Notes: generated from the sequence alone by a model not told the origin. A stretch of DNA of 64,000 nt from Saccharopolyspora shandongensis (GCF_900106995.1 NZ_FNOK01000022.1:62001-126000); one strand, 5' to 3'; numbered from the stretch's first letter, positions 55,921-64,000 are shown. Program-made: numbers and translations.

Positions 55921-58755
55921 TCAGCAGGCGGCCGCGGAGAGGTCTTCCAGCCGCGCGCGGACCTCGGTCGAGCGCGGCGAGCCCTCCGATTCGAAGATCG
56001 CCAGCGCGGTGTCCCAGCGGGTCCGGGCCACCGCCAGGTCGCCGCGGGACCGGGCGGCGTCGCCGAGGCCCAGGTACGCGGATGCCTGCCGCATCGCGGA
56101 TCCGCACTTCAGCGCCATGTCCAGCGCCTCGTGGTGGAACCGCTCGCCGTCGGCGATCCGGCCCAGCTCGATGCTCACCTCGCCGCAGTTGTTCAGCACC
56201 ATCGCCAGCGTCTCCAGGTCGTCGGCGTCCCGGTACAGCGCTTCGGCCTCGAGCAGGTGCGCCAGCGCCTCCTCCAGCTCGCCGTTGACCTGCTCGACCA
56301 TGGCGAGGTTGTTCAGCGCCCCCGCCACGAAGTACCGGTCGCCCAGCGAACGGTAAACCCTCAGCGCGTCCTGGCAGTGCACTTTCGCCTCTTCGTACCT
56401 CTTCAGGCGGAACAGCACGCTGCCCATGTTGACCTGGGTCATCGCCAGCCGCGCGGAATCGCCGGTCCGCACCGCGGCCTGGTACGACTCGTCGTAGTGC
56501 GCCAGCGCGGCGTCCAGCCGGCCCGACCGCGAGTACGCGACCCCGAGCCCGGCCGGCATCAGCACCTTGCCCGCCGGGTCGTCCACCGCCCGGGCCGAGT
56601 CGAGCCCGTCGCGGTAGATCCGGATCCAGTCCTCCCACGGGCAGCGCACCATCAGGTAGTTGAACTGCAGGCGGGCCAGCGGCCAGGCCAGCTCGTGCAT
56701 GCCCTCGGCGTTGGCCGCCCGGACGGCGGCGACCAGGTTCGTCCACTCCGCGTCGAACCACTCCAGCGCCTGCGACCGGTCGGTGATCTCCGGCCGGGGC
56801 ACCTCGGGCCCGCTGGAGAAGTCCAGGTCGTCCCGGGCCGGGCGGAGGAAGCGGCGCGCGTGGTCGGCCGTGACGAGGTAGTGGTTCAGCAGCCGGCGCA
56901 GGGCCTCGGTGTCGGCCGAGGTCGGCTCGGCCAGCAGGTCGCGGGCGTAGACGCGCAGCAGGTCGTGCATGCCGAACCGGTCCGGCTCGGTCTCGGTGAC
57001 CAGGTGCGCGAGCGCCAGGGCCCGCAGCCTGCGCTGCGCGTTGGGCGGGTCGGTGCCGCACAGCGCGGCGACGGCGTGCGAGGTGAAGCTGTGGCCGGGC
57101 ACCAGCCCGAGCAGCCGGAACGTGTCGGCGTGCACCGGGTGCAGGCTGCGGAAGGAGATGTCGAACGCGCGGCGGACGCTGGTGTCGACGTCGTCGATGT
57201 CCAGCGCGTGCAGCCGGTTGCGCTCGTCGGTCAGCTCGTGCACCAGGTCGGACACGCCGCGCGCCGGGTTCGCCGCGAGCCGCGCGGCGGCGATCCGCAG
57301 CGCCAGCGGCAGCCCGCCGCACAGCTCCGCCAGCGCGGCCGCGGCCGCCGGCTCGGAGGCAGACTTGCCGGGCACGCCCGCCCGGTCGAGCAGCTCGATC
57401 GCGGTCTCGGTCGGCAGCGTTTCCAGCGGCAGCACCCGCGCCCCGCTGCGCACCACCAGCCCGTCCAGCCGCCGCCTGCTGGTGACCAGCACCAGCGACT
57501 CCGCGCTGCCCGGCAGCAGCGGGCGCACCTGCTCGGAGTCCCGCGCGTTGTCCAGCAGCACCAGCACCCGGCGCTTGGCCAGCAGCGACCGGTACAGCGC
57601 GGTGCGGTCGTCCAGCTCGACGGGGATCGCGTTCGCCGCGACGCCGAGCGCTTTGAGCATGCTGGTCAGCACCTCGCCGGGCGTCAGCGGCTCGCGCTCC
57701 GAGTCGTAGCCGCGCAGCGATGCGTACAGCTGCCCGTCGGGGAATTCGTGCTCGACGCGGTGCGCCCAGGTCAGCGCGAGGGCGCTCTTGCCGACGCCCG
57801 CGGTGCCGGTGACCACGGCGAGCAGGCTGGAGCCGCGTTCGCGCTCCGCCAGCATCTCGTCGAGCGCCGCGAGTTCGCCCTGGCGGCCGACGAATCCGGC
57901 CGGGGCCGGCGGAAGCTCCGCCGGGATCGGGCGCTTGAGCTCGGGCCCCGGTTCCGGTCGGCGCTGCGGGCTGCGCAGCGCCGGGTCGTCGCGGAGCAGC
58001 TTCTCGTAGAGTTCGCGCAGTTCGGGGCCGGGATCGAGGCCGAGCTCGTGGGACAGCCGGTGGCGGAGGGCGTGGTAGCGGGCCTGCGCCTCGGCGCGGT
58101 GCCCCGCTCGGTAGTGGGCCAGCATCAGCTGGCCGGTGAGCCGCTCCCGCAGCGGATTCCGGTCGACCAGGATGGACAGTTCCAGCACCAGCTGGTGGTG
58201 CCTGCCGAGATCCAGGTCGGCGGCGACCCGCTCCTCCAGCGCCATCAACCGCAGCTCGTCCAGGTTCGGCGCGACCATCCGGTACAGGCGGCTGCTGGCG
58301 AGGTCGGAGAGCACCGAGCCGCGCCACAGCGTCAGCGCCTCGGCCAGCATCCGCGACCGCGCCGCCGGTTCCATGCCGTGCGCGCGGTTGATCAGCGCCC
58401 GCGCGCGGTGCGCGTCGATCCGGTCGCTGTCGACCCGCAGCAGGTAGCCGGGCGGGCGGGTGACGATCTCGGCCGAATCCGCGTCGGCGCCGAAGAGCTT
58501 GCGCAGCCGGGAGACGTAGCCGTGGATGATGGTCCGGGCGCTGGCCGGCGGCTCGTGCTCCCACAGCGTGTCGATCAGCCGGTCCATCGAGACGACTTGG
58601 TTCGGTTCCAGCAGCAGGCAGGCCAGCAGCGCGCGGACCGGGGCGCTGCCCAGCGGCTGCGGGCTGCCGTCGACGCGCACCTCGAGGGGACCGAGCAGGC
58701 GGAACTCGAACCCCGCGCCCGGTGCCTCGGTCGAGCTGCCGTGCCCCGCCATCAT
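55921..58755 (-). CDS. AfsR-like SARP/BTAD transcriptional regulator with NB-ARC and TPR domains
   Basis: 944 residues. An OmpR-type winged helix (about 15-105, LRLLGPLEVRVDG-like start and RTIIHGYVSRLRKLF) is followed by a BTAD domain (about 110-255), an NB-ARC ATPase with Walker A GTAGVGKSALA (about 310) and LVLVTSRRRL, and a C-terminal array of five or six TPRs from about 680. This is the AfsR layout, regulators that often control secondary metabolism. No biosynthetic cluster is adjacent, so its targets are elsewhere. Tandem ATGs at 58755 and 58752 and a TTG at 58761 are alternative starts. Confidence 0.93.
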   Translation of the reverse strand: MMAGHGSSTEAPGAGFEFRLLGPLEVRVDGSPQPLGSAPVRALLACLLLEPNQVVSMDRLIDTLWEHEPPASARTIIHGYVSRLRKLFGADADSAEIVTRPPGYLLRVDSDRIDAHRARALINRAHGMEPAARSRMLAEALTLWRGSVLSDLASSRLYRMVAPNLDELRLMALEERVAADLDLGRHHQLVLELSILVDRNPLRERLTGQLMLAHYRAGHRAEAQARYHALRHRLSHELGLDPGPELRELYEKLLRDDPALRSPQRRPEPGPELKRPIPAELPPAPAGFVGRQGELAALDEMLAERERGSSLLAVVTGTAGVGKSALALTWAHRVEHEFPDGQLYASLRGYDSEREPLTPGEVLTSMLKALGVAANAIPVELDDRTALYRSLLAKRRVLVLLDNARDSEQVRPLLPGSAESLVLVTSRRRLDGLVVRSGARVLPLETLPTETAIELLDRAGVPGKSASEPAAAAALAELCGGLPLALRIAAARLAANPARGVSDLVHELTDERNRLHALDIDDVDTSVRRAFDISFRSLHPVHADTFRLLGLVPGHSFTSHAVAALCGTDPPNAQRRLRALALAHLVTETEPDRFGMHDLLRVYARDLLAEPTSADTEALRRLLNHYLVTADHARRFLRPARDDLDFSSGPEVPRPEITDRSQALEWFDAEWTNLVAAVRAANAEGMHELAWPLARLQFNYLMVRCPWEDWIRIYRDGLDSARAVDDPAGKVLMPAGLGVAYSRSGRLDAALAHYDESYQAAVRTGDSARLAMTQVNMGSVLFRLKRYEEAKVHCQDALRVYRSLGDRYFVAGALNNLAMVEQVNGELEEALAHLLEAEALYRDADDLETLAMVLNNCGEVSIELGRIADGERFHHEALDMALKCGSAMRQASAYLGLGDAARSRGDLAVARTRWDTALAIFESEGSPRSTEVRARLEDLSAAAC

Positions 58756-58761
58756 CTCCAA

Positions 58762-59074
58762 ATCCGACTCTCGCTCATGTTTGTTGAGTCTTCAGACAGT
58801 CTCGGGTACCGCGCACGGCGAGTCCACACCCCCGGAAAGCCCACTCGGCGGCCGGTCCGCCGCCCAAAACCCGACACACCGTAACGAGGCGCGGCCGAAC
58901 GCATGTCGATCACCGGCCGACGATTCACCCCAATGGAGCCATGTCCGATTCCTCCCGCGGCGTCCGGCCCAGCCCGATGTTGCGGTGAACATCTCCCGGC
59001 GACCTGATACGCCAAGTAAAGTCTGGGCACGGCGATCACTCGTACGAGGACACTGTGGAAGGAGAGCCGCACCC
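58762..59074. other. Divergent promoter spacer
   Basis: 313 bp between the AfsR-like gene and the ADP-ribosylglycohydrolase gene. It contains ATG-free, moderately AT-richer sequence next to both starts. I see no operator, repeat or small gene in it. Confidence 0.5.
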
Positions 59075-60109
59075 GTGCCCACCCCGTCCACAGTGGTCGA
59101 TCGCGCGGTGGCCTGCCTGCTCGGCGGGGCGCTCGGCGATGCGCTCGGCAGCCCGGTCGAGTACGCGCAGCTGGACGACATCCGCGCCGAGTTCGGTCAA
59201 GCAGGCGTGGCCGAACCGCCGCCGCAGGCACTGCTCGGCGACGCCACGCAGCTGGCGCTGTTCACCGGCGAGGGTTACCTGCACGCGTGGACCACCGGTA
59301 ACAACGGCGGCAATTGGCGGCCGGTCGAGTCCACCGCCGCCGCTTACCGACGGTGGTTGATCACCCAGCAAGAAGACAAGCCGCAGCCCGGCGCGACCGG
59401 CCTGCTCGCCGAGCCCGAGCTGTACGCCAACCGGGCGCCCGGCCTGACCAGCCTGCGCGCGCTGCAGGAACCCGAGCTAGGCACGCCGGACCGGCCGCGG
59501 AACACCTCCAAGGGCTGCGGCGGAGTGGATCGCAGCGCGCCGCTCGGCTTCGCGCCCACCGCCGAGATGGCCTACCAGCTGGCCTGCCAGTGCGCGGCGC
59601 TCACCCACGGCGGCATCAGCGGCTGGGCCTCGGCCGGGGCGCTGTCGCTCATCGTGCACCTGGTGGCCGTGCAGGAGCGGAAGCTGCCCGCCGCGGTGGA
59701 CCAGGCAGCGGGCCGCGTGCTGCGCGAGGACGGCGAGGCCGCGACCGCCCTCGCGGAGGCTTCGACGCTGGCGCGACTGGGCGCGAGCGTCGGGCACATC
59801 GAGCGGCTCGGCCAGGGCTGGGTCGGCCCGGAGGCGCTGGCCATCGGCGTCTACTGCGCGCTCGCGATGCCCAAGCCCGAGCAGTTCGCCGACGCCCTGC
59901 GGCTGGCGGTGAACCACTCCGGGAACAGCGACACCACCGCCGCCGTGACCGGCAGCATCCTCGGCGCCCGGCACGGCACGGCGGTGCTGCCCCGCCCGTG
60001 GCTGGCGCGGCTGGAGATGGCGGACGTGATCGAGCGCATCGGCCACGACCTCGGGGCCTCGTGCAGCGGCGAGCAGTTCAACGAACGCCGCTACCTCGGC
60101 CTCGCCTGA
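59075..60109 (+). CDS. ADP-ribosylglycohydrolase family protein
   Basis: 344 residues from GTG, with aaggagagcc upstream. Family blocks are LLGGALGDALGSPVEY (start), THGGISGWASAGAL (middle) and NHSGNSDTTAAVTGSILGA (end, giving two of the metal-binding Asp/Thr residues). The first metal motif, normally DDTQ, reads GDATQLALFTGEG, so one Asp of the dinuclear Mg site is replaced by Ala. Activity may be altered. Members remove ADP-ribose from proteins or small molecules; the target here is unknown. Confidence 0.88.
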   Translation: MPTPSTVVDRAVACLLGGALGDALGSPVEYAQLDDIRAEFGQAGVAEPPPQALLGDATQLALFTGEGYLHAWTTGNNGGNWRPVESTAAAYRRWLITQQEDKPQPGATGLLAEPELYANRAPGLTSLRALQEPELGTPDRPRNTSKGCGGVDRSAPLGFAPTAEMAYQLACQCAALTHGGISGWASAGALSLIVHLVAVQERKLPAAVDQAAGRVLREDGEAATALAEASTLARLGASVGHIERLGQGWVGPEALAIGVYCALAMPKPEQFADALRLAVNHSGNSDTTAAVTGSILGARHGTAVLPRPWLARLEMADVIERIGHDLGASCSGEQFNERRYLGLA

Positions 60110-60115
60110 AGCACG

Positions 60116-60194
60116 GTTTCCGCTGGTGAACACCCGTGCGTGTTTTGTGCTGCCATAGCGACACAAAACACACACGGCACCTGATCAGCCGAAA
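60116..60194 (+). repeat. Compound stem-loop with conserved loop, copy 2
   Basis: GTTTCCGCTGGT and ATCAGCCGAAAC make an outer stem; CCGTGCGTGTTTTGTG and CACAAAACACACACGG make a 16-bp inner stem with one mismatch; the loop is ctgccatagcga. It begins just after the ADP-ribosylglycohydrolase stop and ends just before the ion-channel stop, so it lies between convergent genes. Confidence 0.85.
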
Positions 60195-60200
60195 CGGAGC

Positions 60201-60710
60201 TCAGTCGTCGTCCGGCCGGGATGCCTTGGCCCGTACGACGGCGACGGCCGCGGCGAGGAACCCGATGTTGAAGGCCATGTGCACCGCAGCGACCGCGCGG
60301 GCGAACTGGGACTCCGCGTGCACGTCGCCGAAGCCGACGGTGCTGGTGATCGTCAGCGAGTAGTAGAGCGCGTCGGTCTTGGTGCGCAGCGACGTGATCG
60401 AGCCCGGATCCTGCCGGGCCAGTCCGAAGTAGACAGCCGCGAAGAACAGCACTGCCAAGTACAACGCCACGGCCACTCCGGCGATGGAACTGCCGTGGCG
60501 CGCGCCGCCGATCCGGAACCGGCGCACCTGGAACAGGATCAGCGAGGAGATCGCGAGCAGCCCGACCGCGAAGACCACGACCGCGTTCACGGTGCCGACG
60601 AGCCCGAACCGGTCGACCGGCAGGAGGTAGTAGGCGACGGTGCACGCCACCACGGCGCCCAGCGAAGTCGCCAGGTTGATCAGGACCCGATTCCGGCCGC
60701 TCCCAGGCAC
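60201..60710 (-). CDS. Potassium-channel-like (ion_trans_2) membrane protein
   Basis: 169 residues with four hydrophobic helices and a pore loop YSLTITSTVGFGDVHAES, whose TVGFGD is a K+ selectivity filter. The last helix follows the filter as in two-helix pore modules, the first two helices being extra. A charged tail (RAKASRPDDD) has no RCK domain. Probably a homotetrameric potassium channel. The upstream flank leads into repeat copy D. Confidence 0.88.
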   Translation of the reverse strand: MPGSGRNRVLINLATSLGAVVACTVAYYLLPVDRFGLVGTVNAVVVFAVGLLAISSLILFQVRRFRIGGARHGSSIAGVAVALYLAVLFFAAVYFGLARQDPGSITSLRTKTDALYYSLTITSTVGFGDVHAESQFARAVAAVHMAFNIGFLAAAVAVVRAKASRPDDD

Positions 60711-60767
60711 GATCGCCAGCTTCGGCCAACCCCGGACCCATCGCCATTCGGGCCCCGTGCTCGACCC

Positions 60768-60787
60768 GCAGTTTCAATTGAAACTGC
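60768..60787. repeat. GCAGTTTCAATTGAAACTGC palindrome
   Basis: A perfect 20-bp palindrome 13 bp before repeat copy D, with the same TTTCAATTGAAA centre as the 38-bp palindrome at 24785 and the near-palindrome at 11223 before copy A. It thus accompanies both end-bearing copies of the repeat. Confidence 0.8.
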
Positions 60788-60800
60788 CACCACGTGACCG

Positions 60801-61076
60801 CAGTTTCAATTGAGGGTTTTTCATCCTGGTCGGGTACCGCAGCGGCAGCGTCTGACCTGCGCCTGAGTGCGCGCCGTCGCCAAGCGCCGTCAGGCGCTTT
60901 CGGGCCCACCCTCGCAACTGGCACCGCCGCGGGTTCTCAGCGTTCGCCTGGCGAGGACGGCCCTCACGCCGTGTATTGGCATACATAAGTCAGGGCACCC
61001 ACAGCCAGGCGGACGCTGAGGTTCCGCCACCCGCACCGCCACGCAAATTGAGGTTGGAAAAACCTCATTGAAACTG
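60801..61076 (+). repeat. Structured intergenic repeat, copy D (with terminal inverted repeats)
   Basis: 276 bp, closest to copy A. It opens CAGTTTCAATTGAGGG and closes CCTCATTGAAACTG, 3 bp before the znuB stop. It has AAGCGCC-gtca-GGCGCTT and the central TGTAT/ATACA hairpin; its lower stem reads CCCTCAC/GTCAGGG with one broken pair. It lies between the ion-channel gene and the zinc transporter. Confidence 0.88.
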
Positions 61077-61079
61077 CCG

Positions 61080-61958
61080 TCAGGCGGCGGCCGGGACTCG
61101 GGACAGGCGGCCGAGCCGGCGCTTGCCGAGCACGCGGCACACCAGGTAGATCACGAACGAGATGATCGTGACGAAGGCGCTCACCGGCGCCCCCGGCGCC
61201 AGCGACAGCAGGATGCCGCCCAGCACCGCCACCTCGGCGAACACCACGGCCAGCACCGTCGCCTTCACCGGGCTCGCGGTCACCCGCGCCGCCGCGGCTC
61301 CCGGCGTCACCATCAGCGCCAGCACCAGCAACGCGCCGACGGTGTAGACGCCGAGCGCGGTCGCCACGCCGACCAGCACCGCGAACAGCGGCGTCAGCAG
61401 CCGCGCCGGAACGCCGCGGGCCGCCGCGACATCCGGGTCGACGCTGGCGAACAGCAGCGGCCGGTACACGAAGGCCAGCACGACCAGGACAGCCGCCGCG
61501 GAGCCGGCCAGCAGCAGCACGTCCGAGGAATCGACGCCGACGATCTGCCCCACCAGCAGGCTGAACTTGTTCGAGGTCCGCTCCGGGTTGAGCCACAGCA
61601 GCAGCACGCCGACGCCGAGCCCGAAGGACAGGATCGCGCCGATCACCGAATCGCGTTCGGTGCCGCGCTGCCCCAGCAGGCCGAGCAGCAGCGCGGCGAC
61701 CACGGCGCCGGCCAGCGCCCCGACGCCGACGCCCACGCCGATCAGCAGCGCCGCGGCGGCACCGGTGAACGCGAGCTCGGCCGTGCCGTGCACGGCGAAG
61801 GACATCTTCCGCGCGACGACCAGCGGCGCCAGGCAGCCGGAGACCAGCCCCAGCGCCGCCGCGGCCAGCAGCGCCTGCTGGACGAACGGGTAGCCGAGCA
61901 GGTCGATCGTGGTCGAGAAGTCCAGGATCTTGCCCAGCGCGTCGATGAATGCGTTCAC
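61080..61958 (-). CDS. znuB: Zinc/manganese ABC transporter permease ZnuB
   Basis: 292 residues with eight or nine helices, ABC-3 family. Visible: LVSGCLAPLVVARKMSFAVHGTAELAFTGAA near the start and GVYTVGALLVLALMVTPGAAAARV, the coupling region. The GTG overlaps the znuC stop (GTGA), placing it third in znuA-znuC-znuB. It forms the membrane channel for metal import. Its stop is 3 bp from repeat copy D. Confidence 0.93.
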   Translation of the reverse strand: MNAFIDALGKILDFSTTIDLLGYPFVQQALLAAAALGLVSGCLAPLVVARKMSFAVHGTAELAFTGAAAALLIGVGVGVGALAGAVVAALLLGLLGQRGTERDSVIGAILSFGLGVGVLLLWLNPERTSNKFSLLVGQIVGVDSSDVLLLAGSAAAVLVVLAFVYRPLLFASVDPDVAAARGVPARLLTPLFAVLVGVATALGVYTVGALLVLALMVTPGAAAARVTASPVKATVLAVVFAEVAVLGGILLSLAPGAPVSAFVTIISFVIYLVCRVLGKRRLGRLSRVPAAA

Positions 61959-62806
61959 GCCTCTTCCGCCTCTTGCACGTGGTGGTCGTGCTCGTGCTCG
62001 TCGGTGCCGGCGACCACCAGCCGCCCGCCGACGCGGGCGACCTCGACGTCGGTGCGGTACAGCTCGGACAGCGTCGCGGAGGTCATCACCTCGTCCGGCG
62101 GGCCGATCCGGAACCGGCCGTCGACCAGGTAGAGGACCCGGTCGACCAGCGGCAGCACCGGGTTGATCTCGTGGGTGACGAACAGGACCGCGGCCCCGGC
62201 CTCCCGCGCCTGGCTCGCGATCAGCCGGCTGACCTTGCGCTGGTGCGCGATGTCCAGCGACAGCAGCGGCTCGTCGCACAGCAGCACCGCCGGGTCGCTG
62301 ACCAGCGCCTGCGCCACCCGGAGCCGCTGCTGCTCGCCACCGGAGAGCAGGCCCAGCGGCATCCGGGCGTACTCGGTCGCCTCGACCGCGCGCAGCGCCG
62401 CGGCGACCCGCTGCTTGCGCTCGCGGCGGCCGCGCAGGCCGGTGCCCCAGTGGTGGCCGTCCAACCCGAGACCGACCAGATCGCTACCGCGCACCATCAC
62501 GGTCGCGTCCAGCGCCCGCTGCTGCGGGACGTAGCCGATCCGGTTGCTGCCCCGGCGGGCCGGCCCGCCGGCGATCTCGACGCTGCCCGCGGAAAGCTGC
62601 TGCAAGCCCAGCAGCACCCGCAGGAGGCTCGTCTTGCCGGAGCCGTTCGGCCCGAGCACGGCCAGGAACTCCCCCGGCGCGACGTCCAGGTCCAGGCCGG
62701 ACCACAGGACGCGGGGTCCGTAGGAGAGTTCCGCGCCGCGCAGCCGCACGGCCGGGGCCGTGGCGGTGGGCGCGAGGACGGTTTCGGTCTCGGGTTTGGC
62801 GGTCAT
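61955..62806 (-). CDS. znuC: Zinc ABC transporter ATPase ZnuC with His-rich tail
   Basis: 283 residues. Walker A GPNGSGKTS (about 52-60), signature LSGGEQQRLRVAQAL, Walker B VLLCDEPLLSLD and the switch His in FVTHEINP are intact. The C-terminus ends DEHEHDHHVQEAEEA, a short His/Asp/Glu cluster that could bind zinc and is unusual for the ATPase subunit. It starts 3 bp after the znuA stop. Confidence 0.93.
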   Translation of the reverse strand: MTAKPETETVLAPTATAPAVRLRGAELSYGPRVLWSGLDLDVAPGEFLAVLGPNGSGKTSLLRVLLGLQQLSAGSVEIAGGPARRGSNRIGYVPQQRALDATVMVRGSDLVGLGLDGHHWGTGLRGRRERKQRVAAALRAVEATEYARMPLGLLSGGEQQRLRVAQALVSDPAVLLCDEPLLSLDIAHQRKVSRLIASQAREAGAAVLFVTHEINPVLPLVDRVLYLVDGRFRIGPPDEVMTSATLSELYRTDVEVARVGGRLVVAGTDEHEHDHHVQEAEEA

Positions 62807-62809
62807 CTC

Positions 62810-63772
62810 TCAGCGATTCTGGGTCAAGGCGGCCTGCAGGGCCGTGATCTGGTCGTCCATCCACTGCACGTAGGTCTTGCCCTGCGGCAGGGTCTCGGTC
62901 ATCTCCACGACCGGGATCTGATTCTGCTCGGCGGCGCTGCGCACGTTGCGGGTGACCGGCGATTCGGTCTGCGGGTTGTAGATGACCGCCGCGGCCTGCT
63001 TGGAGTTCACGGCGTTCTGGATCGCGGCGACCGCGGCCGCCGACGGGTCGCTCTCGGCCTCGACGGCCTTGACGAACTCCGGCGGCGTGATGTCCTGCAG
63101 GCTCGCCGCTTCCACCAGGTAGTGCGCGACCGGCTCGGTGACGATCACCTGCTTGCCCCGGTTCTGGTCGCCCAGCTCGCCGACCCGTCCCTGCAGCTTG
63201 CCGATGTCCTCCGCGAAGTGGCCCGCGGCCTTGCCGAACTGCTCGGCCTTAGCCGGCTGCAGCTTGCTCAGCTCGGCGCTGACGTCGGCGGCCACCTGCT
63301 GCACGACGTGCAGGTCGTACCAGACGTGCTCGTTCGCCGAGTGGTCGTGGCCCTCGTGCCCGTGCTCCTCGTGCCCGCCGTGCTCACCCGCGGGCTCGCC
63401 CTCGTGCTCGTCCTTGACGGCTTCGACGACGGGTTTGCCCTGGCCGCTGCTGCCGAGGATCTTCTCCATGAACCCGTCGTATCCGCCGCCGTTGAACACG
63501 ACCAGGTCCGCGTCGGTGACCTTCGCGGCGTCCTTCGGGGTGCTCTCGTAGGAGTGCGGGTCGGCGTTGGGGTCGCTGATGATCGCCTCGACGTCCACGT
63601 CGTCGCCGCCGATCGCCTGCACGACGCTGGCCCACGCGCTGGTGGAGGCGACGACCTTGATCTTGTCGCCGCCGCCGGCCGCCTGCTCGCCGGTGCCGCA
63701 GGCGGTCAGGGCGATGGCGGTGACGGCGAGGCCGGCCAAGGCGGTGGCAGCGGAGCGGCTGCGGACGGTCAT
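62810..63772 (-). CDS. znuA: Zinc ABC transporter substrate-binding lipoprotein ZnuA
   Basis: 320 residues. The lipobox LTAC is near residue 25. A cluster-9 metal-binding protein with SDPNADPHSYESTP (first metal His), a His/Glu-rich loop (GEHGGHEEHGHEGHDH) followed by EHVWYDLH (second ligand), and later VTEPVAHYLVEAASL. The long His loop is typical of zinc-specific members. ATG has GAGGAG 8 nt upstream. First gene of the operon, with a candidate operator 60 bp upstream. Confidence 0.94.
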   Translation of the reverse strand: MTVRSRSAATALAGLAVTAIALTACGTGEQAAGGGDKIKVVASTSAWASVVQAIGGDDVDVEAIISDPNADPHSYESTPKDAAKVTDADLVVFNGGGYDGFMEKILGSSGQGKPVVEAVKDEHEGEPAGEHGGHEEHGHEGHDHSANEHVWYDLHVVQQVAADVSAELSKLQPAKAEQFGKAAGHFAEDIGKLQGRVGELGDQNRGKQVIVTEPVAHYLVEAASLQDITPPEFVKAVEAESDPSAAAVAAIQNAVNSKQAAAVIYNPQTESPVTRNVRSAAEQNQIPVVEMTETLPQGKTYVQWMDDQITALQAALTQNR

Positions 63773-63827
63773 CGGTTGCACTCCTCGGTGATAGGCCCCT
63801 TGCGCAGCAGACTGACGGCTTACTGCG

Positions 63828-63846
63828 AACGGTAACGGAAACCGTT
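63828..63846 (-). promoter_or_regulatory. Candidate Zur-type operator upstream of znuA
   Basis: AACGGT-N7-ACCGTT is a clean inverted repeat 56 bp before the znuA ATG, inside an AT-richer stretch that should contain the promoter. A zinc-uptake operon is normally repressed by Zur when zinc is plentiful. The match to Zur boxes is by position and symmetry, not by exact consensus. Confidence 0.5.
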
Positions 63847-63915
63847 GTCAACTACAGTCTAAGCACGTCTCCGCACAACACTCCACCAACCGGGTTATTC
63901 CTGTTGCGCACACAA

Positions 63916-63947
63916 CGACGCCCCCGCCAGGACCAGCGGGGGCGTCG
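63916..63947. terminator. Terminator-like hairpin near the right edge
   Basis: A 12-bp stem, CGACGCCCCCGC with GCGGGGGCGTCG, closes on 8 nt. It probably serves a gene beyond the right edge. The last 50 bp show no coding start. Confidence 0.65.
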
Positions 63948-64000
63948 GCACGGGGGCCGCAACCGTCGGCGGCCGCCTGAGCAGCCACGATCGGTTCGCG

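Noticed and set aside
56131..58884. A 917-codon plus-strand frame opposite the AfsR-like regulator, and similar long frames opposite groEL, thiC and the Pro-rich gene
   Set aside because: The minus-strand genes show clear domains and motifs, while the plus-strand products show none.

Overview
This window is chromosomal DNA from a very GC-rich actinobacterium. The gene set (an EspG-type ESX accessory protein, a PPE-type C-terminal tail, a BTAD/AfsR regulator, a DasR-controlled sugar system, a solitary CIRCE-controlled GroEL) points to the Pseudonocardiaceae, probably Saccharopolyspora or a close relative. That placement is inference from gene content; no rRNA or tRNA gene was seen. Gene order from groEL to thiE resembles, as I recall it, the Mycobacterium tuberculosis Rv0414-Rv0440 region (thiE/thiO/thiS/thiG, thiD/thiC, def, Rv0430, Rv0431, Rv0435c ATPase, pssA, psd, moeA2, groEL2), so most of the window is old core chromosome rather than an island.

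Layout. 0-1.3 kb: end of an unidentified gene and menC (menaquinone). 1.7-10.1 kb, minus strand: a cox-type molybdenum hydroxylase cluster (coxD, coxE, xdhC-like, coxS, coxL, coxM, coxG) whose large subunit carries the form II motif AYRGAGR. 10.3-14.4 kb: a SUFU-domain protein, a PspC protein, a GH84 lipoprotein and cutC. 14.5-19 kb: groEL behind two CIRCE operators, a Ser/Thr kinase, a cold-shock protein and an AIM24 protein. 19-27 kb, plus strand: moeA, a degenerate M48 protease, psd-pssA and a two-domain AAA ATPase. 27-29.6 kb: a LytR_C-domain protein, a DUF3263 protein, def and a Uma2 nuclease. 29.7-39.3 kb: thiamine genes (thiC, thiD, thiO-thiS-thiG, thiE) with two TPP riboswitches, interrupted by an FUSC-family membrane protein and two small membrane proteins. 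39.4-41.6 kb: an S1 protease and an unknown membrane protein. 42-49.5 kb: the GlcNAc/chitobiose system (dasR, dasABC, a SIS protein, a fuconolactonase-like hydrolase, a GlcNAc kinase) with two DasR operators. 49.7-54.2 kb: dapA, a DUF3159 protein, EspG and a Pro-rich protein. 54.7-60.7 kb: an SGNH hydrolase, an AfsR-like regulator, an ADP-ribosylglycohydrolase and an ion channel. 61-63.8 kb: a znuABC-type zinc importer.

Functional links. MoeA supplies molybdenum cofactor, which the cox hydroxylase needs. Psd and PssA together make phosphatidylethanolamine. The das genes import chito-sugars, and the SIS protein and GlcNAc kinase would process them.

The least explained material is between genes. 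At least five recognisable copies, plus one doubtful remnant, of a 200-300 bp structured repeat occur in both orientations; its hairpins keep pairing while the bases change. There are several families of gene-end palindromes with conserved centres, a candidate small RNA upstream of psd, and a strand-biased decamer TCCACAGTGG (seven copies on one strand, none found on the other) placed inside genes with little regard to gene direction.
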